A stretch of 64,000 bases of DNA from assembly GCA_949751835.1 (NCBI GenBank), contig CATKHK010000003.1, positions 186,001 through 250,000 of the forward strand, given 5' to 3'. This document shows, piece by piece, positions 10,473 through 20,383 of this stretch. Below the pieces are notes generated by a model. That model saw only the letters and a list, made by a program, of their open reading frames with translations, had not been told where the DNA came from and searched no databases. Origin of the DNA: Blepharisma japonicum (Eukaryota > Ciliophora > Heterotrichea > Heterotrichida > Blepharismidae). Both the position numbers and the translations under genes were made by a program. Position 1 is the first letter of the stretch, and each line of letters begins with the position of its first letter.

Positions 10473-10880
10473 ATGGCTGATTTTCCATATCTTCGAGAGC
10501 GTTCACTTTCTTCCATGGAATACGCCGAATACAAAAAAATCCGAGTCCACACATCAAGCCCAGAAATGCGTCCATTAGAAGCAGTTGATTTTCCTCCTCC
10601 TATCTCATTAGCACCCTCAGAAATGGATTCTTGTTCTCAAATTGTCCACAAGCTCCTGAAAGAAAAAGAAGAAGACCAGCATTTAATCAAAATTTTAAAA
10701 TCTCACTCTTTACAACAAGTAAAAGAGCTAGAAGAGCTTCAAGAAAAATACAGTCAGCTTATGAGAGAATATGACGACCTAAATTCCCGATTAAAAGAAC
10801 CAAAAAACAAAGCAGGATTAATACATCAGGCAGTTCTTGCAAGAAGCAGGAGCAGTAGTTTAAATGAGAATGTAGAGTAG
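10473..10880 (+). CDS. Small coiled-coil protein, unknown function
   Basis: 135 aa, ATG to TAG, no TGA codons. The first 55 residues are Ser/Pro-containing (MADFPYLRERSLSS). Residues about 60-115 are predicted coiled coil from the heptad-like Leu/Glu/Lys pattern (KLLKEKEEDQHLIKILKS, ELEELQEKYSQLMREYDDL). The Ser-rich tail has a possible phosphosite cluster (ARSRSSSL). I do not recognise the family. It is followed after 64 bp by the MGCC Cys-rich protein on the same strand. Confidence 0.75.
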   Translation: MADFPYLRERSLSSMEYAEYKKIRVHTSSPEMRPLEAVDFPPPISLAPSEMDSCSQIVHKLLKEKEEDQHLIKILKSHSLQQVKELEELQEKYSQLMREYDDLNSRLKEPKNKAGLIHQAVLARSRSSSLNENVE

Positions 10881-10944
10881 TAAAAATAATTCACAAAACT
10901 TAAGGAATTCCATTTTTTTGTTAGAAAGTAATAGTTTTTAGAAA

Positions 10945-12780
10945 ATGGGCTGTTGTGGATCACATGTACCTTTCGATATTGTATCAGACGACGAAAGGAT
11001 TATTTTCCAGAGGCAGCTGGAAATGGGCCTCCACAAATTTAAAGCTGTAAGCCTCGTAAGAACCTTTTCTTCAAAAGAAATCCAAAATCAGATCTCTATA
11101 AGAGGATTAATAGAAGCCTTAGCCTCTCTGAAGATAAATTCTGCGTTCCTTTCATATCCTAGCAACCCTATCAACTGCTTTTATAGATCAATTGGAAACA
11201 GCACTCTTATAGAGGCAAAAAAACTGAAAGTTGTATGTGTTTTACTCGGGCAAGGCACAGATGAGGAGAAACTGACCCAGCTCTATAAACTTTATGTGAC
11301 TCAGGACAAGACCAGAGCAAATGTTGCTCAGCTTCCTATGATGGAAAATGCAAGTTTTGAAAGAATGATAAAAGATGTATTTGCAGTTGCTATTAAGCTT
11401 ATATGGGTGGCTCAAGGTAATGATGAAGACTCTATGAGTATAAATAGGCTCAGAGCTTATGAAACGAAATTAGTAGGTGGGATAGTATCTTCGATGATTC
11501 TTGTAAAAGTCGCTATATTGAATATAGAGAATGGAATAACTCTGCAAGACATAAAAACAAAAAGCCAAAAATTGGAAGGAGGCATAAAATCACTGCTTCA
11601 TCCTTATCATATCCGCCAATTTATTTTAAAACAATGCAGGCCATTTGACATTAAAAGTGCAGCCCAAATACTTCAATCAAGAATTAAATCAGTCTTCGAC
11701 AAAAATGAAGAAGGAGAAGAAGAAATTAAGCCAGTTGTAGCAGACACCACCATACTTTTTGGAGCAGAAATGCTTACAGCTAAAGAAGAAGAGCAAGACA
11801 AGCCTTTCACTTGTGACAGAGGTCACGCACTGAAATGGTGCAACGATGTCCCATTTTACTACCAAGAAAACTACAAGAGCTGGCGAATAACCTGCAATGT
11901 CTGCGGTAAAATGTATTCGTCTAGCTGCTGGCATTGCAGGGACTGCGTCTATGATGTATGTGAAGAATGTGGATTAAGCAAACAAATGATCCCTCCTAAG
12001 CTAGCATGCCAAGAAAATAAAGAATTAAGGTGGAGATGTGATGTCACCCAATTTTACGCAGAGAAATATAACTCGTTTTCATATTCATGCGTGAAGTGTC
12101 ATGAAATAGGAGAGGATGCTCACTGGCATTGTAGGTCGTGCCTTACTGATGTTTGTAGAAAATGTGGAGAGAAAAATGGGTACCAGTTTCCTAAGACAGC
12201 CTTAACATGCAAAAAAAATCATCCACTGGCACTAGAGAGTAATATTGTTGAGTACTATATGAGCAAGTTTGGAGGCCTGCCACAATGTGACGAATGCAGA
12301 GCACAAATAAAATCTTCATGCCAGCATTGTGAGGATTGTTTTTATGATCTATGCGAAACTTGCTCTATATTTTACAATAAGCCTATTGGCCCACATCCTG
12401 CATTCGTATGCCCAGAAGACCATGTTCTTCATTACTATGACAGTCCCACATATTATGAATCTATTGGTATGCCGAAAAGTTTTAGCTGTAATGGCTGCAA
12501 ACTGGTAAAAGAAGAGGAATGCTTCCATTGCAGCAAATGCAACTTTGACTTATGTAATGATTGCGCTGATATCTTTGCTACGTATCTTTCTTTGCCTGCT
12601 TTTACGAGAACTTGCAATGAGGGTCATTTATTGAAATGGAATAACAAGGTTTGCAAGAGTTATCTAGGGGGACAATATAGCTGCAATATATGTAACGAGA
12701 AGTTTACAGGAATTGGCTCATTGAACTGCGCTCAGTGTTCTTATGATGTCTGCATCAAAGATATGCTGATTAAGGAATAG
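10945..12780 (+). CDS. MGCC-starting protein with five C1/DC1-like Cys-His repeats
   Basis: 611 aa. The start MGCCGSH fits N-myristoylation plus palmitoylation (Ser at position 6). Residues about 15-280 form a helical region without a recognised domain. From residue 287 to the end there are five tandem Cys/His units of about 60 residues, each with the pattern C..gHxLxW, a Tyr-rich segment, CxxC, then WHCxxCxYDVCxxC (for example CWHCRDCVYDVCEECG). This resembles DC1/C1-like or ZZ-type zinc fingers, which are expanded in ciliates and plants and bind lipids or proteins. A membrane-anchored zinc adaptor is the inferred role. No enzymatic motif is visible. Confidence 0.8.
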   Translation: MGCCGSHVPFDIVSDDERIIFQRQLEMGLHKFKAVSLVRTFSSKEIQNQISIRGLIEALASLKINSAFLSYPSNPINCFYRSIGNSTLIEAKKLKVVCVLLGQGTDEEKLTQLYKLYVTQDKTRANVAQLPMMENASFERMIKDVFAVAIKLIWVAQGNDEDSMSINRLRAYETKLVGGIVSSMILVKVAILNIENGITLQDIKTKSQKLEGGIKSLLHPYHIRQFILKQCRPFDIKSAAQILQSRIKSVFDKNEEGEEEIKPVVADTTILFGAEMLTAKEEEQDKPFTCDRGHALKWCNDVPFYYQENYKSWRITCNVCGKMYSSSCWHCRDCVYDVCEECGLSKQMIPPKLACQENKELRWRCDVTQFYAEKYNSFSYSCVKCHEIGEDAHWHCRSCLTDVCRKCGEKNGYQFPKTALTCKKNHPLALESNIVEYYMSKFGGLPQCDECRAQIKSSCQHCEDCFYDLCETCSIFYNKPIGPHPAFVCPEDHVLHYYDSPTYYESIGMPKSFSCNGCKLVKEEECFHCSKCNFDLCNDCADIFATYLSLPAFTRTCNEGHLLKWNNKVCKSYLGGQYSCNICNEKFTGIGSLNCAQCSYDVCIKDMLIKE

Positions 12781-12811
12781 GTTAATTTATTAGAAATTGA
12801 TTAAAGTAAAT

Positions 12812-13435
12812 TTAAGATATAGTAACTCCTTCACTAAGACACACTGAGCAGCTTCCTTTTTTCGCACACTCTTCTCTTTCGCAAGCATAAATAAACCCTT
12901 TGCAGCACTCACAATTCATAGAATTAGGATACCACTCTTGCATTTTTGTAATGCTTCCTTGCTTCAAATCATCCTCTGAATGAACCCACAGACAAATATT
13001 CCTAATTAGGCAATTCCCAGTTTCTATAAGGAATGGGCACATCATATTTTTATCCTGCGTGTCCGGACCTTCTTCGAAATGTTTCATTTCTTTCATAAGT
13101 CTGTCTATTTGATCTATGTCATTTTCAATATCATGCTCAAGATTATACTGGGCATCTGGACTTTCCATATAAGGCTCATTTTCTTGATAAGCCAAAGCAG
13201 GGTCTTCTATAAAGAATTGTCCTTCTTGAGAAGCTTGCCTGCTAAGCTCTTGGACCATGCTATGAGGGTTTTCAAACATCTCATTGATTGTGACGTAGCA
13301 TGACCTCTTAGGAGGGTTGTGTGAAAATACACAGCGAGGGAAATATTGGCATTGTTGACCTGTGAAAACTGCTTGGCATATTGGGTAGTTATTTTCATCG
13401 AAATACCAAACAGTGACCTGAGGCTGGCTGTCCAT
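12812..13435 (-). CDS. Makorin-like CCCH zinc-finger protein
   Basis: 207 aa with two perfect C-x8-C-x5-C-x3-H fingers: CQAVFTGQQCQYFPRCVFSH near residues 20-39 and CPFLIETGNCLIRNICLWVH near residues 133-152. The C-terminus has a Cys-rich patch (CECCKGFIYACEREEC, CSVC) that could bind zinc but is too short for a full RING. CCCH fingers normally bind RNA, and the spacing plus C-terminal Cys patch recalls makorins. An acidic Asp/Glu-rich linker separates the fingers. It lies tail-to-tail with the upstream Cys-rich gene (31 bp) and 24 bp from the next minus-strand gene. Confidence 0.82.
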   Translation of the reverse strand: MDSQPQVTVWYFDENNYPICQAVFTGQQCQYFPRCVFSHNPPKRSCYVTINEMFENPHSMVQELSRQASQEGQFFIEDPALAYQENEPYMESPDAQYNLEHDIENDIDQIDRLMKEMKHFEEGPDTQDKNMMCPFLIETGNCLIRNICLWVHSEDDLKQGSITKMQEWYPNSMNCECCKGFIYACEREECAKKGSCSVCLSEGVTIS

Positions 13436-13459
13436 TTATTAATAAGAAAATTTACAGAG

Positions 13460-14674
13460 TTATAAAGAATTCTCTGGCAGAAGTGTGGAAGGCTCGTTGT
13501 AGTCTTCGTCTGCTTCTTTTTTGGCTTCTTGGAGTCGTTTAAATAGTTTTCCAAATAATTCGAAGTTGTTTTTATGGGAAATTTCAAGCTGGTATTTTAA
13601 AGCTTTCATTCCTTTCATATAATCATCAATAAGATTTCTCTCCCTAAGCTTTAGAATTTCAAGCTCCTTTGTGTGGCGAGCTTTTTCTTCTCTTTTTTCT
13701 TTTTCTAATTCAATTATTTTTCTTTGTAAGTTTCGAGAATGCTCCCTGTCATTAAATAGTCCTACATCTCGCATTTTCATATCTAAACTTTCCAATAATT
13801 TACTGTATTTCCCATTTTTATCTTGATTAAGGACAATTGATCTTAGATGCTGATAGGATCCAAAAGTTGTAGTCATCATGTTAGCATGCTTTGATAGCAA
13901 TTTAATCGCCAGCTCTAGCTGGCCTGATCTACGCTTTTTTCAATTTTTATACAAATGTTGAATTTTTATAATCCTTGATCTTAACCTGAAAAAATTTCCA
14001 CATAAATTTTTGCGTACTAAATAACCTCTATAAACCCTTTGAATTTCTATAGCAGCGAGTATATAAATATCAAAATCAAATACAATAGGCTGGACGAGCT
14101 TTTTATTTTTTGATGGGCTAAATTTCTTTCGCTGAGACATAGGAAGAGGCAGCTCAAATTTGGACACTTTATCCAGCTGTCTTAATGATGGTATCACTGA
14201 TTTATCAACACTTTGATTCAAAATAGAAATTTCTGATAAATCTGGAGACTGAGCATTAGAGTAAAATTCATCACCTATTAAAGCATCTTCTACTTTTTTT
14301 ATTTGTGTTTCATATTGGTCTTCTTGCTCTTTCAACATCTTTTCAATAAGCAGATTTTTAAATTTTTTTCTTTGCAAAAATCCTCTTATATGTTTTTGAA
14401 TTGTGATAACGCTTTTTGCATACTCATCTTGGCTTTTAGGCGTCTTTTTATATATTGGAGGTTTTCTCATCATAATTGAAGGCTGCTTTTTTGGCTTAGA
14501 TTTAGGTAAATTATCTCCTAAATATTTTATGCTCTGTGCTACTTTCATTTCATGCTTCTGCAGGTCCTTTAATTTTTTCACTTGGAGTTTCGACAGACAG
14601 CACCTCACAGTCTGCTGGATTTTAATAATCGAATCAATTATTCGTGTTCCCTTAGACATTTTTGAAGAGGACAT
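13460..14674 (-). CDS. IQ-motif and coiled-coil protein
   Basis: 404 aa; one TGA-coded Trp (13937-13939, after QHLYKN) joins two segments that look separate under the standard code. At least three or four IQ motifs, which bind calmodulin or EF-hand light chains, are visible: IIKIQQTVRCCLSKLQVKK near residue 17, VITIQKHIRGFLQRKKFKNL near 92, IEIQRVYRGYLVRKN near 213, and IIKIQHLYKNWKKRR close behind. The C-terminal third is Lys/Glu-rich coiled coil (LEKEKREEKARHTKELEIL). Such proteins in ciliates are often cytoskeletal or basal-body components bound to centrin or calmodulin; that role is inferred. Confidence 0.83.
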
Positions 14675-14782
14675 GTCTAACGTTTATTTATATTTTCTTT
14701 GGCTGGTTTAATCAATATAAAGCTGTTATAAAAATCAAATTTATGAATAAGAAATTTGAGAAATGATAGGAAAGACTTTAAA

Positions 14783-15658
14783 ATGGTTGAAAAGATATGA
14801 GACATTAAAGTTCATAGCAATCCTGATTGTATTGTGAGCATTGAAAATGGGTATTTGATAGGCACTTATGAACTTAATGAAGAAACAAGGGTGAAAACAG
14901 GGTCAATTTTAGCTATGGAGGAGATGGAAGAGAAAAAGCGAATGAGCTTAGACAAAGGAATTATGGATATTAAAAGAATAAATGAAACTTCTTTTCTCGC
15001 ATCAACATCTGAAGGTGGAATTATAGTATTTTCTGGAGAAAACCTAGAAATCAATGCTGATTTTGTGGTTCATGATTTTTGTACATCATATATATCAATT
15101 TCTGATGGAATTTGCTGAATTTCTTACCTAGATGGCACTGTTTCAGCAGTTGATATCAACACTTTGCAAACCTTATACTCAATAAAGCCAAATGCTTATG
15201 AAATATGAAGCATTTTTGCCTCAGATAATGAAGTTTATATCCCAACTTCTATTGGGAAGCTAGAAATTTGAGACAAAAGACTAGAAAATTCTTCTTATAA
15301 ACTTAATGTGCATACAGAAGATATATGCAGTATAGGGATTAGTGATAATTCTATATTGACTGGAAGTTATGATGGAGATCTTGCATTTCTTGACAAAAGA
15401 ACCTACCAACCAATTGAAAAACTTCATATTGGAGGTGGTATCTGACGATTTATCAACACAGAAAACTACATAGCATGCGCTTGTATGTATGAAGGCTACA
15501 AATTCTATTGGAAAACTTCCAAAGAAATCACCACAATCCCTACATCTTCAATAGCATATGGTCTTGACCAAATAAACGCTACAGACTTCATTGGCTGCTC
15601 CTTTTACGATAGAGAAGTTTCAAAACTAACATTAAAAACAGTCTTTAATTCTACTTAA
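14783..15658 (+). CDS. DPH7: Diphthine methyl ester hydrolase DPH7 (WDR85), WD40 protein
   Basis: 291-aa WD40 protein, open only if five TGA codons are Trp (EKIWDIKV, GICWIS, YEIWSIF, LEIWDKR, GGGIWRF). Dph7 removes the methyl ester from diphthine in the penultimate step of diphthamide synthesis on elongation factor 2. The diagnostic segment LTGSYDGDLAFLDKR, then GGGIWR, then CACMYEGYKFYW matches the conserved Dph7 C-terminal half, including the Trp supplied by TGA. Length is shorter than human DPH7 (about 450 aa) but close to compact protist versions. Its stop codon region overlaps the 3' end of the convergent minus-strand gene by 8 bp. Confidence 0.8.
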
Positions 15659-16154
15659 ACATCATATTTTTCGCATCTTTTAACGCTTCAGCTAAAAGCT
15701 CGCACATGTCTTCTGGCTCAAATGCTGATAAAAGTTTAGCGAAATCTTCATAAGTCATCTGCTCTTCTGGTGTAAAATTGAATTTCGCGATATTTGATTT
15801 TCTTTCAATTCTCCGCGAAATTCTAAGTTTTGCTGATTTTGGATCTATTGATTTGGAATGATTTAGAGGGGACATGCGACTGAAGCCTGCTTTCTGAGAG
15901 CTTGAGGGTCTGTATAGGTCTTGAGATTTGTGGTAAGAAGTTTTAGGATACCTATAAGCTGATTTCTGAGGAAAAGGGGAAGAAACCATTAGGATTCTTG
16001 GTCCACTGGTTAAGGATTACTAATGATTGAGAATTAAGGCATTTTCGCTGAAAAATTGAGCATTTTGAGATTTTTCTTGCCGAGAGATCAAAATTTCGGA
16101 GTTGGAATGGTTGGAACTGCTATCACTGAAATTTTCGTCTTTCTTTTGCATCAT
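15651..16154 (-). CDS. Small basic protein of unknown function, two exons
   Basis: 162 aa after removal of a 15-nt intron (16006-16020). Exon 1 starts at ATG 16152-16154 (MMQKKDENFSDSSS) and runs to LILNH; the frame then hits TAG TAA unless the intron GTAATCCTTAACCAG is removed, giving LNHYGPRILMVSS. The N-terminus is Ser/Asn-rich, the middle is basic (KLRISRRIERKSN), and the C-terminus is acidic and helical (YEDFAKLLSAFEPEDMCELL). I do not recognise the family. A later Met at 15989 would avoid the intron but lose the well-formed first exon. Confidence 0.75.
16006..16020 (-). other. 15-nt spliceosomal intron
   Basis: GTAATCCTTAACCAG. Its removal fuses two coding segments and eliminates a TAG and a TAA. 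A at position 10 matches the other six introns in the window. Confidence 0.85.
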
Positions 16155-16753
16155 ATTAAATTAAAACACAAATAATTTTAGATCATTAAATATAGCTGCA
16201 CAATTAAAGAGGTATAAGATTTTTTGCTTGAGAATTCAAATTCTTTAAATTGCCAGTAACATCCACAAGTTCTGCTAATTCAAGATTAATGGGATGATAT
16301 AGAGTGTAAAATATCAATTATTAGAATCAGACTTAGCTTACAAGTTTAGTAATTTTTGTTTTCACTCTGACTTAAGTCAGTTTCTATTATTTCCCTCTAA
16401 AGTGATAGTTTTTCTTATCGAAGGAATATATTCGGCAAATATCTAAATCAAAATATAGTCATGAGAAAAAGATTTTAAAATTATTGAATTCTAGTTCTTT
16501 TTCGAGCAATTAGATATTGATCTTAATGAACTTCTAAGTTTTGCTTTTATTTCAAAATGATTGAGTAATTTGATTTTCTGCAAATTCTAGTTTTAAATGC
16601 ACTTATTTAATAGAGTCTGCCTTACATTAATTATGCTAGACACAATTGATCGCTGGTTAGCCCGAATTCTAAGATTATATTTTATTTGGGCTAATTATTA
16701 TATTTGTTGTTAGAGTATTTTAATCTTAAAGGGTAAGGCTATTAATAAGCAAT
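16155..16753. other. AT-rich divergent intergenic region
   Basis: 599 bp between divergent genes with no supported ORF on either strand. It contains a perfect 14-bp palindrome at 16367-16380 and a TTCGAGCAATTAG-like segment; nothing else was recognised. It probably holds the promoters of both flanking genes. Confidence 0.45.
16367..16380. repeat. Perfect 14-bp palindrome
   Basis: CTGACTTAAGTCAG is its own reverse complement and lies in an otherwise AT-rich spacer about 375 bp upstream of the plus-strand gene. It could be a dimeric transcription-factor site, or chance. Confidence 0.4.
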
Positions 16754-18430
16754 ATGTTCAAAGCATCCACCTTTTTTTGCTTAAGATATACTAAATTCAT
16801 CAGAAGGCGCACAGGAAATTTAGTCTCGGATCCCAAAAAACTAAAAGGCATGGTTGGAGTTTCTAATAATACTGAATTTTTACACAAAGATGCAGTTGTC
16901 TCTGTTCAGCCTAAATTCAGGAATTCAGACGAATTTGGGTATGAGTATTATGCTCAAATATTTTACAACAATAGATTTGGCACTGAGGATTCTGAAAGGT
17001 AACCTTTATTTAGTCTTTATTCTTTAAGAGAGTATTTTCTATCTCAATTTGGTGTGCATGAATTTAAGCAATTTTTAGAAAGAAATGAATCTTTAAAGGA
17101 CAAACTTCACAAAAATGAACAATATAAGGCTTATTTTTCAGAACTCGCTCTAAAATTCGACTATGATCGAAATCTACTTAAATTGGTATCAGACTGCAAT
17201 ATTAATGATCTTGTGGTTAATAATTTTTTAGATATTTTCGATGAAAAAGAAAACTCACGTGAAGAAGTCTTTGTAGCGAAATTTTGGAACCAAAAAGCGA
17301 TTGGGGGCAATGAAAATTATGTATTTAATTATTTCCCAGTCGAAGATACTGACCAATTTACTAGTGATAAGGATAAAAAAGAGTTTAAAATGTTTGCGAT
17401 TTCTAATGAATTTCCACAAGTAATTGAAGAAGAAAGTATAAAAGAGCCTGAGGAAGTTAAAGAAAACACAAATAAATCTGGAATTATTTTTGATATAAGT
17501 GAAGAAAGCCATGATAATTTTTTATCATTTGCAAATAATAAAAATTTGACTCATGATTCGCTCAATGATTTAAGAGGTCAAATTCCAATAGATTTTTTTG
17601 ATTTTTTTATGAAAAATAAAGTCATGGTTTTCTCACAAGAAAAGACTTTGAAAAACCCAGTAAGCAATTGGGTTTATGTGCAGCTAGAAACTGGGGGTGA
17701 TGATCTTTTAACGACAGAAACAGTTGATCGAGCAATGAAAGCGTGTGGAGTTTGGTCTTATAAAAGAATACAAATTTTTAATGGTATTAGCAAGAAAAAG
17801 CAGAATATAATAGAAAGCGAAGTAATGGATAAAATTAAGACGTCAAATAAAAATATCGTTTTAGGGAAAAAACCGGAATCACTTCCAGCTAGGATGTCGA
17901 AAAAACAAGAAATTCCTAAAGAGCAAGCCAAAGTTAAAATTTTTCAAAGGCCAAAAGCATATGCATTTATTGAGCTACATAATAATTCAGACAAAATGAA
18001 AATTCTGAATCCTCATTTCAGGATTTTTGGAGTTAATATGTTCGGATCATTATTGCTCGTTGATGATGCTGACATCAAGTTGACCATAGTTTTAAGAAAC
18101 GTAAATATTACAGATCAAGAAAAATTTGAAGCAAAATTAAATGAAGAGTTATCAAATAATAATTCAGATGTACAGATCCGTGGATATCAAATTTACAATT
18201 ATTTTGATGGAATATTAAACCAAATATTGCTGAGGCTTAAAACTTTTGAAGACGCTTTGGAAGTTGCAAATATTATGAATGATAAACTACTTAGTGGGAA
18301 GAGAGTAAATGTTGATTTTAGAAGAGGATGTGGGGTCTGGGACAGCGGAGATTATAGAGAATTATTAAACGACTTCGTAGCGAGTAATGCTATTAATGAA
18401 AAAGGAAAAAAAGATAAGAAAAAACATTAA
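16754..18430 (+). CDS. Probable mitochondrial protein of unknown function, two exons
   Basis: 553 aa after removing the 15-nt intron 16999-17013, which reads in-frame TAA otherwise; splicing gives TEDSESLYSLREYFLSQFG. The N-terminus (MFKASTFFCLRYTKFIRRR) is basic, hydrophobic and free of acidic residues, as in a mitochondrial presequence. The C-terminal half has a PKAYAFIELHNNSD segment resembling an RRM beta strand and several Lys-rich stretches, ending in a Lys/His-rich tail (KGKKDKKKH). I cannot name a family. A mitochondrial RNA- or ribosome-associated role is a weak inference from the presequence and basic character. Confidence 0.75.
16999..17013 (+). other. 15-nt spliceosomal intron
   Basis: GTAACCTTTATTTAG, between codons for ...DSE and SLYSL. 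It contains the TAA that would otherwise end the protein at residue 82. A at position 10. Confidence 0.88.
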
Positions 18431-18566
18431 TTACATAACACACTATATTTTAAGCAATTTTTAGCTGGAAATATATGGCAAAAAATTAATATATTTTAAT
18501 TAATTTTGAGGTGATCAATAAAATAGATAAATATATATATATGGTGGGCTTTTCATTAGTAAATAA

Positions 18567-19841
18567 ATGGAAAGTGTCTGCATTGAATGCCAACAGAAAG
18601 CTGAATTTATCTGTTTTTGTCAAGATATCAAGCTTTGTAAAGCTTGTATACCAAACCATCAAAAAAAAGTTACAGGCCCGCACAAGCTTGTCCTTATAGG
18701 TGACCCAGACCTTGAAAAAATTCAGTTAGAGTTCAATAAAACTCGAAGAGCTACCAAAGGTCCCAAAAAAACTGCCGGAGGCAAAAAAAAGCCTGCAGGC
18801 CCTAAAAAGCCATCAAAGACCCCAGAAGAAGAAAAAAAGCTTGCTGATGAAAAAGATGCCTTAAAGCAGCGAATGAACGACGAACTGCAAAAACTTCAGA
18901 CTTTTAAAAGAGAAATGATCAGTAAGCTATCTAATCAAGCTGCTAGAATAATTCAGCACATTGTAGGAGAGCATGATAAAGCTAAAGAAATCTTAAACCG
19001 AGAATGTGGAGCTAAACAAAGCTCGATTCAAGAAGCTATTATTGAATGTGACAAAACACCTGTCAATGGGGATATTGAAAGAGGAAATGTCGTGCTTGCA
19101 AAAGTCCTAGATGCTCCTGATTTAAATGCATTGAATCTTGTGAATAGTAAATGTACTGTGAAAGAAAAAAGTATTTCTTTAGAAGGATCGTTGACTTTTC
19201 AAACTGTTTTGATGCCTTTGAAATCCAATACAAAACTTCAAGAATTTTTAGCAGCAAATGCAACAGGAATGAATGAAAAAATCAAGCAACTATTTGATGA
19301 TGTTTTAGCTGAAAGGCATCATGCAGTTACTGAAATAAAACTAACTAAAGTAAGTTTAGGAAAAGACGGTGCTAAACATTTAGCAACTATTTTGCCTAAA
19401 TATTCAAAAATTAAATCATTGAGACTTGTAGACACTGAGCTTGGAGTGGAAGGAGCTAAAAAAATAGCAACAGGGCTATCAAGCTTAAAAGGATTGCAAA
19501 AACTTTGTATATCAAAAAATTCACTTGGAGGGCAAGGAGGAAAAAGTATCGCAGCAGCTATAAAAGATCTAAACCAACTAAAAACTATTGATTTGTCAAG
19601 TAATAAGCTTGGAAATGAAGGAACAAAATTCATAGCTGCAGCTTTAAAAAATCTAGCAGAACTGAGATCATTGAGGCTATCAAATAATAATTTAAGCACT
19701 GAAAGCGCTAGGGCTCTTGCATCAATTTTAGTTGGGCTTAAAAAGTTGAAAACATTGAATCTAGCTGATAATAGTTTTGAAGGAGAAGATAGGAATATGC
19801 TGAATGAGACGACTCCTAAAGAATGCAACCTCGAATTATAA
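18567..19841 (+). CDS. B-box zinc finger and leucine-rich-repeat protein
   Basis: 424 aa, no TGA codons. Residues 1-45 form a B-box-type zinc finger (CIECQQKAEFICFCQ, CKACIPNHQKK). Residues about 60-95 are Lys/Pro-rich, like a linker that binds acidic partners. Residues about 90-150 look coiled coil. From about 245 to 410 there are about five RNI-type leucine-rich repeats (IKSLRLVDTELGVEGAKKIA, LKTIDLSSNKLGNEGTKFIA, LRSLRLSNNNLSTESARALA). B-box plus LRR proteins are common in ciliates and probably act as protein-interaction scaffolds. There is no RING, so no E3 activity is claimed. Confidence 0.85.
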   Translation: MESVCIECQQKAEFICFCQDIKLCKACIPNHQKKVTGPHKLVLIGDPDLEKIQLEFNKTRRATKGPKKTAGGKKKPAGPKKPSKTPEEEKKLADEKDALKQRMNDELQKLQTFKREMISKLSNQAARIIQHIVGEHDKAKEILNRECGAKQSSIQEAIIECDKTPVNGDIERGNVVLAKVLDAPDLNALNLVNSKCTVKEKSISLEGSLTFQTVLMPLKSNTKLQEFLAANATGMNEKIKQLFDDVLAERHHAVTEIKLTKVSLGKDGAKHLATILPKYSKIKSLRLVDTELGVEGAKKIATGLSSLKGLQKLCISKNSLGGQGGKSIAAAIKDLNQLKTIDLSSNKLGNEGTKFIAAALKNLAELRSLRLSNNNLSTESARALASILVGLKKLKTLNLADNSFEGEDRNMLNETTPKECNLEL

Positions 19842-19945
19842 TTAAATAATTTATAATTCTTTTTTATTTCGATATTAGCATGTTATATATAAATAAAATA
19901 GTTTCTGGCTTAAAATTATAAAGATTAATAAGAATTTAAGGTTAA

Positions 19946-20383
19946 TTAAGCTGCTTGAAATATAGAGGAGAATTCTTGTAAGTTAACTTTTCCATCATTA
20001 TCGCTGTCAAATGCTTGGATCATAAGAACTGCTTGACGATAACTTAAAGGAAATCCAAGTGATTCGCTGGTAGATCTCAGATCATCAACTGAAATTAAAT
20101 TGTCTTCATCTTTGTCAAAGTTCGTAAAAACGTCTTCAATATTACTTGGTTCTTCTAGCTTCACAAAGTCTGGGTGCAGCAAGGCTTCTACCTCATCAGT
20201 TTGAATTCTCCCATTTTCATCAGCTTCTAAGTAGCCAATTAAGTCCATAACTGAGTTTTTCTCATCTAAGTATCCATTGGCGATCAGTGAAGCTTCAATT
20301 TCTGCAGGGATTATATATCCTCTACTTTTTGGATCAAAGACTTCTTTAAATAAAGTAAAATAGTCAATGCTTTCTTCCGACAT
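19946..20383 (-). CDS. EF-hand calcium-binding protein (calmodulin/centrin-like)
   Basis: 145 aa in the size range of calmodulin. Two canonical EF loops are seen in the C-terminal half: DKDEDNLISVDDL and DSDNDGKVNLQEF. The N-terminal pair is degenerate: DPKSRGYIIPAEI lacks several acidic ligands and EADENGRIQTDEV is partly canonical. It is probably a calcium sensor or light chain with two to three functional sites. It is not calmodulin itself, being too diverged. Confidence 0.9.
   Translation of the reverse strand: MSEESIDYFTLFKEVFDPKSRGYIIPAEIEASLIANGYLDEKNSVMDLIGYLEADENGRIQTDEVEALLHPDFVKLEEPSNIEDVFTNFDKDEDNLISVDDLRSTSESLGFPLSYRQAVLMIQAFDSDNDGKVNLQEFSSIFQAA

Noticed and set aside
15651-15989. 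Shorter single-exon version of the gene overlapping DPH7
   Set aside because: Starting at Met 15989 works, but an upstream ATG with a consensus 15-nt intron gives a longer, well-formed protein, so the two-exon model was preferred.
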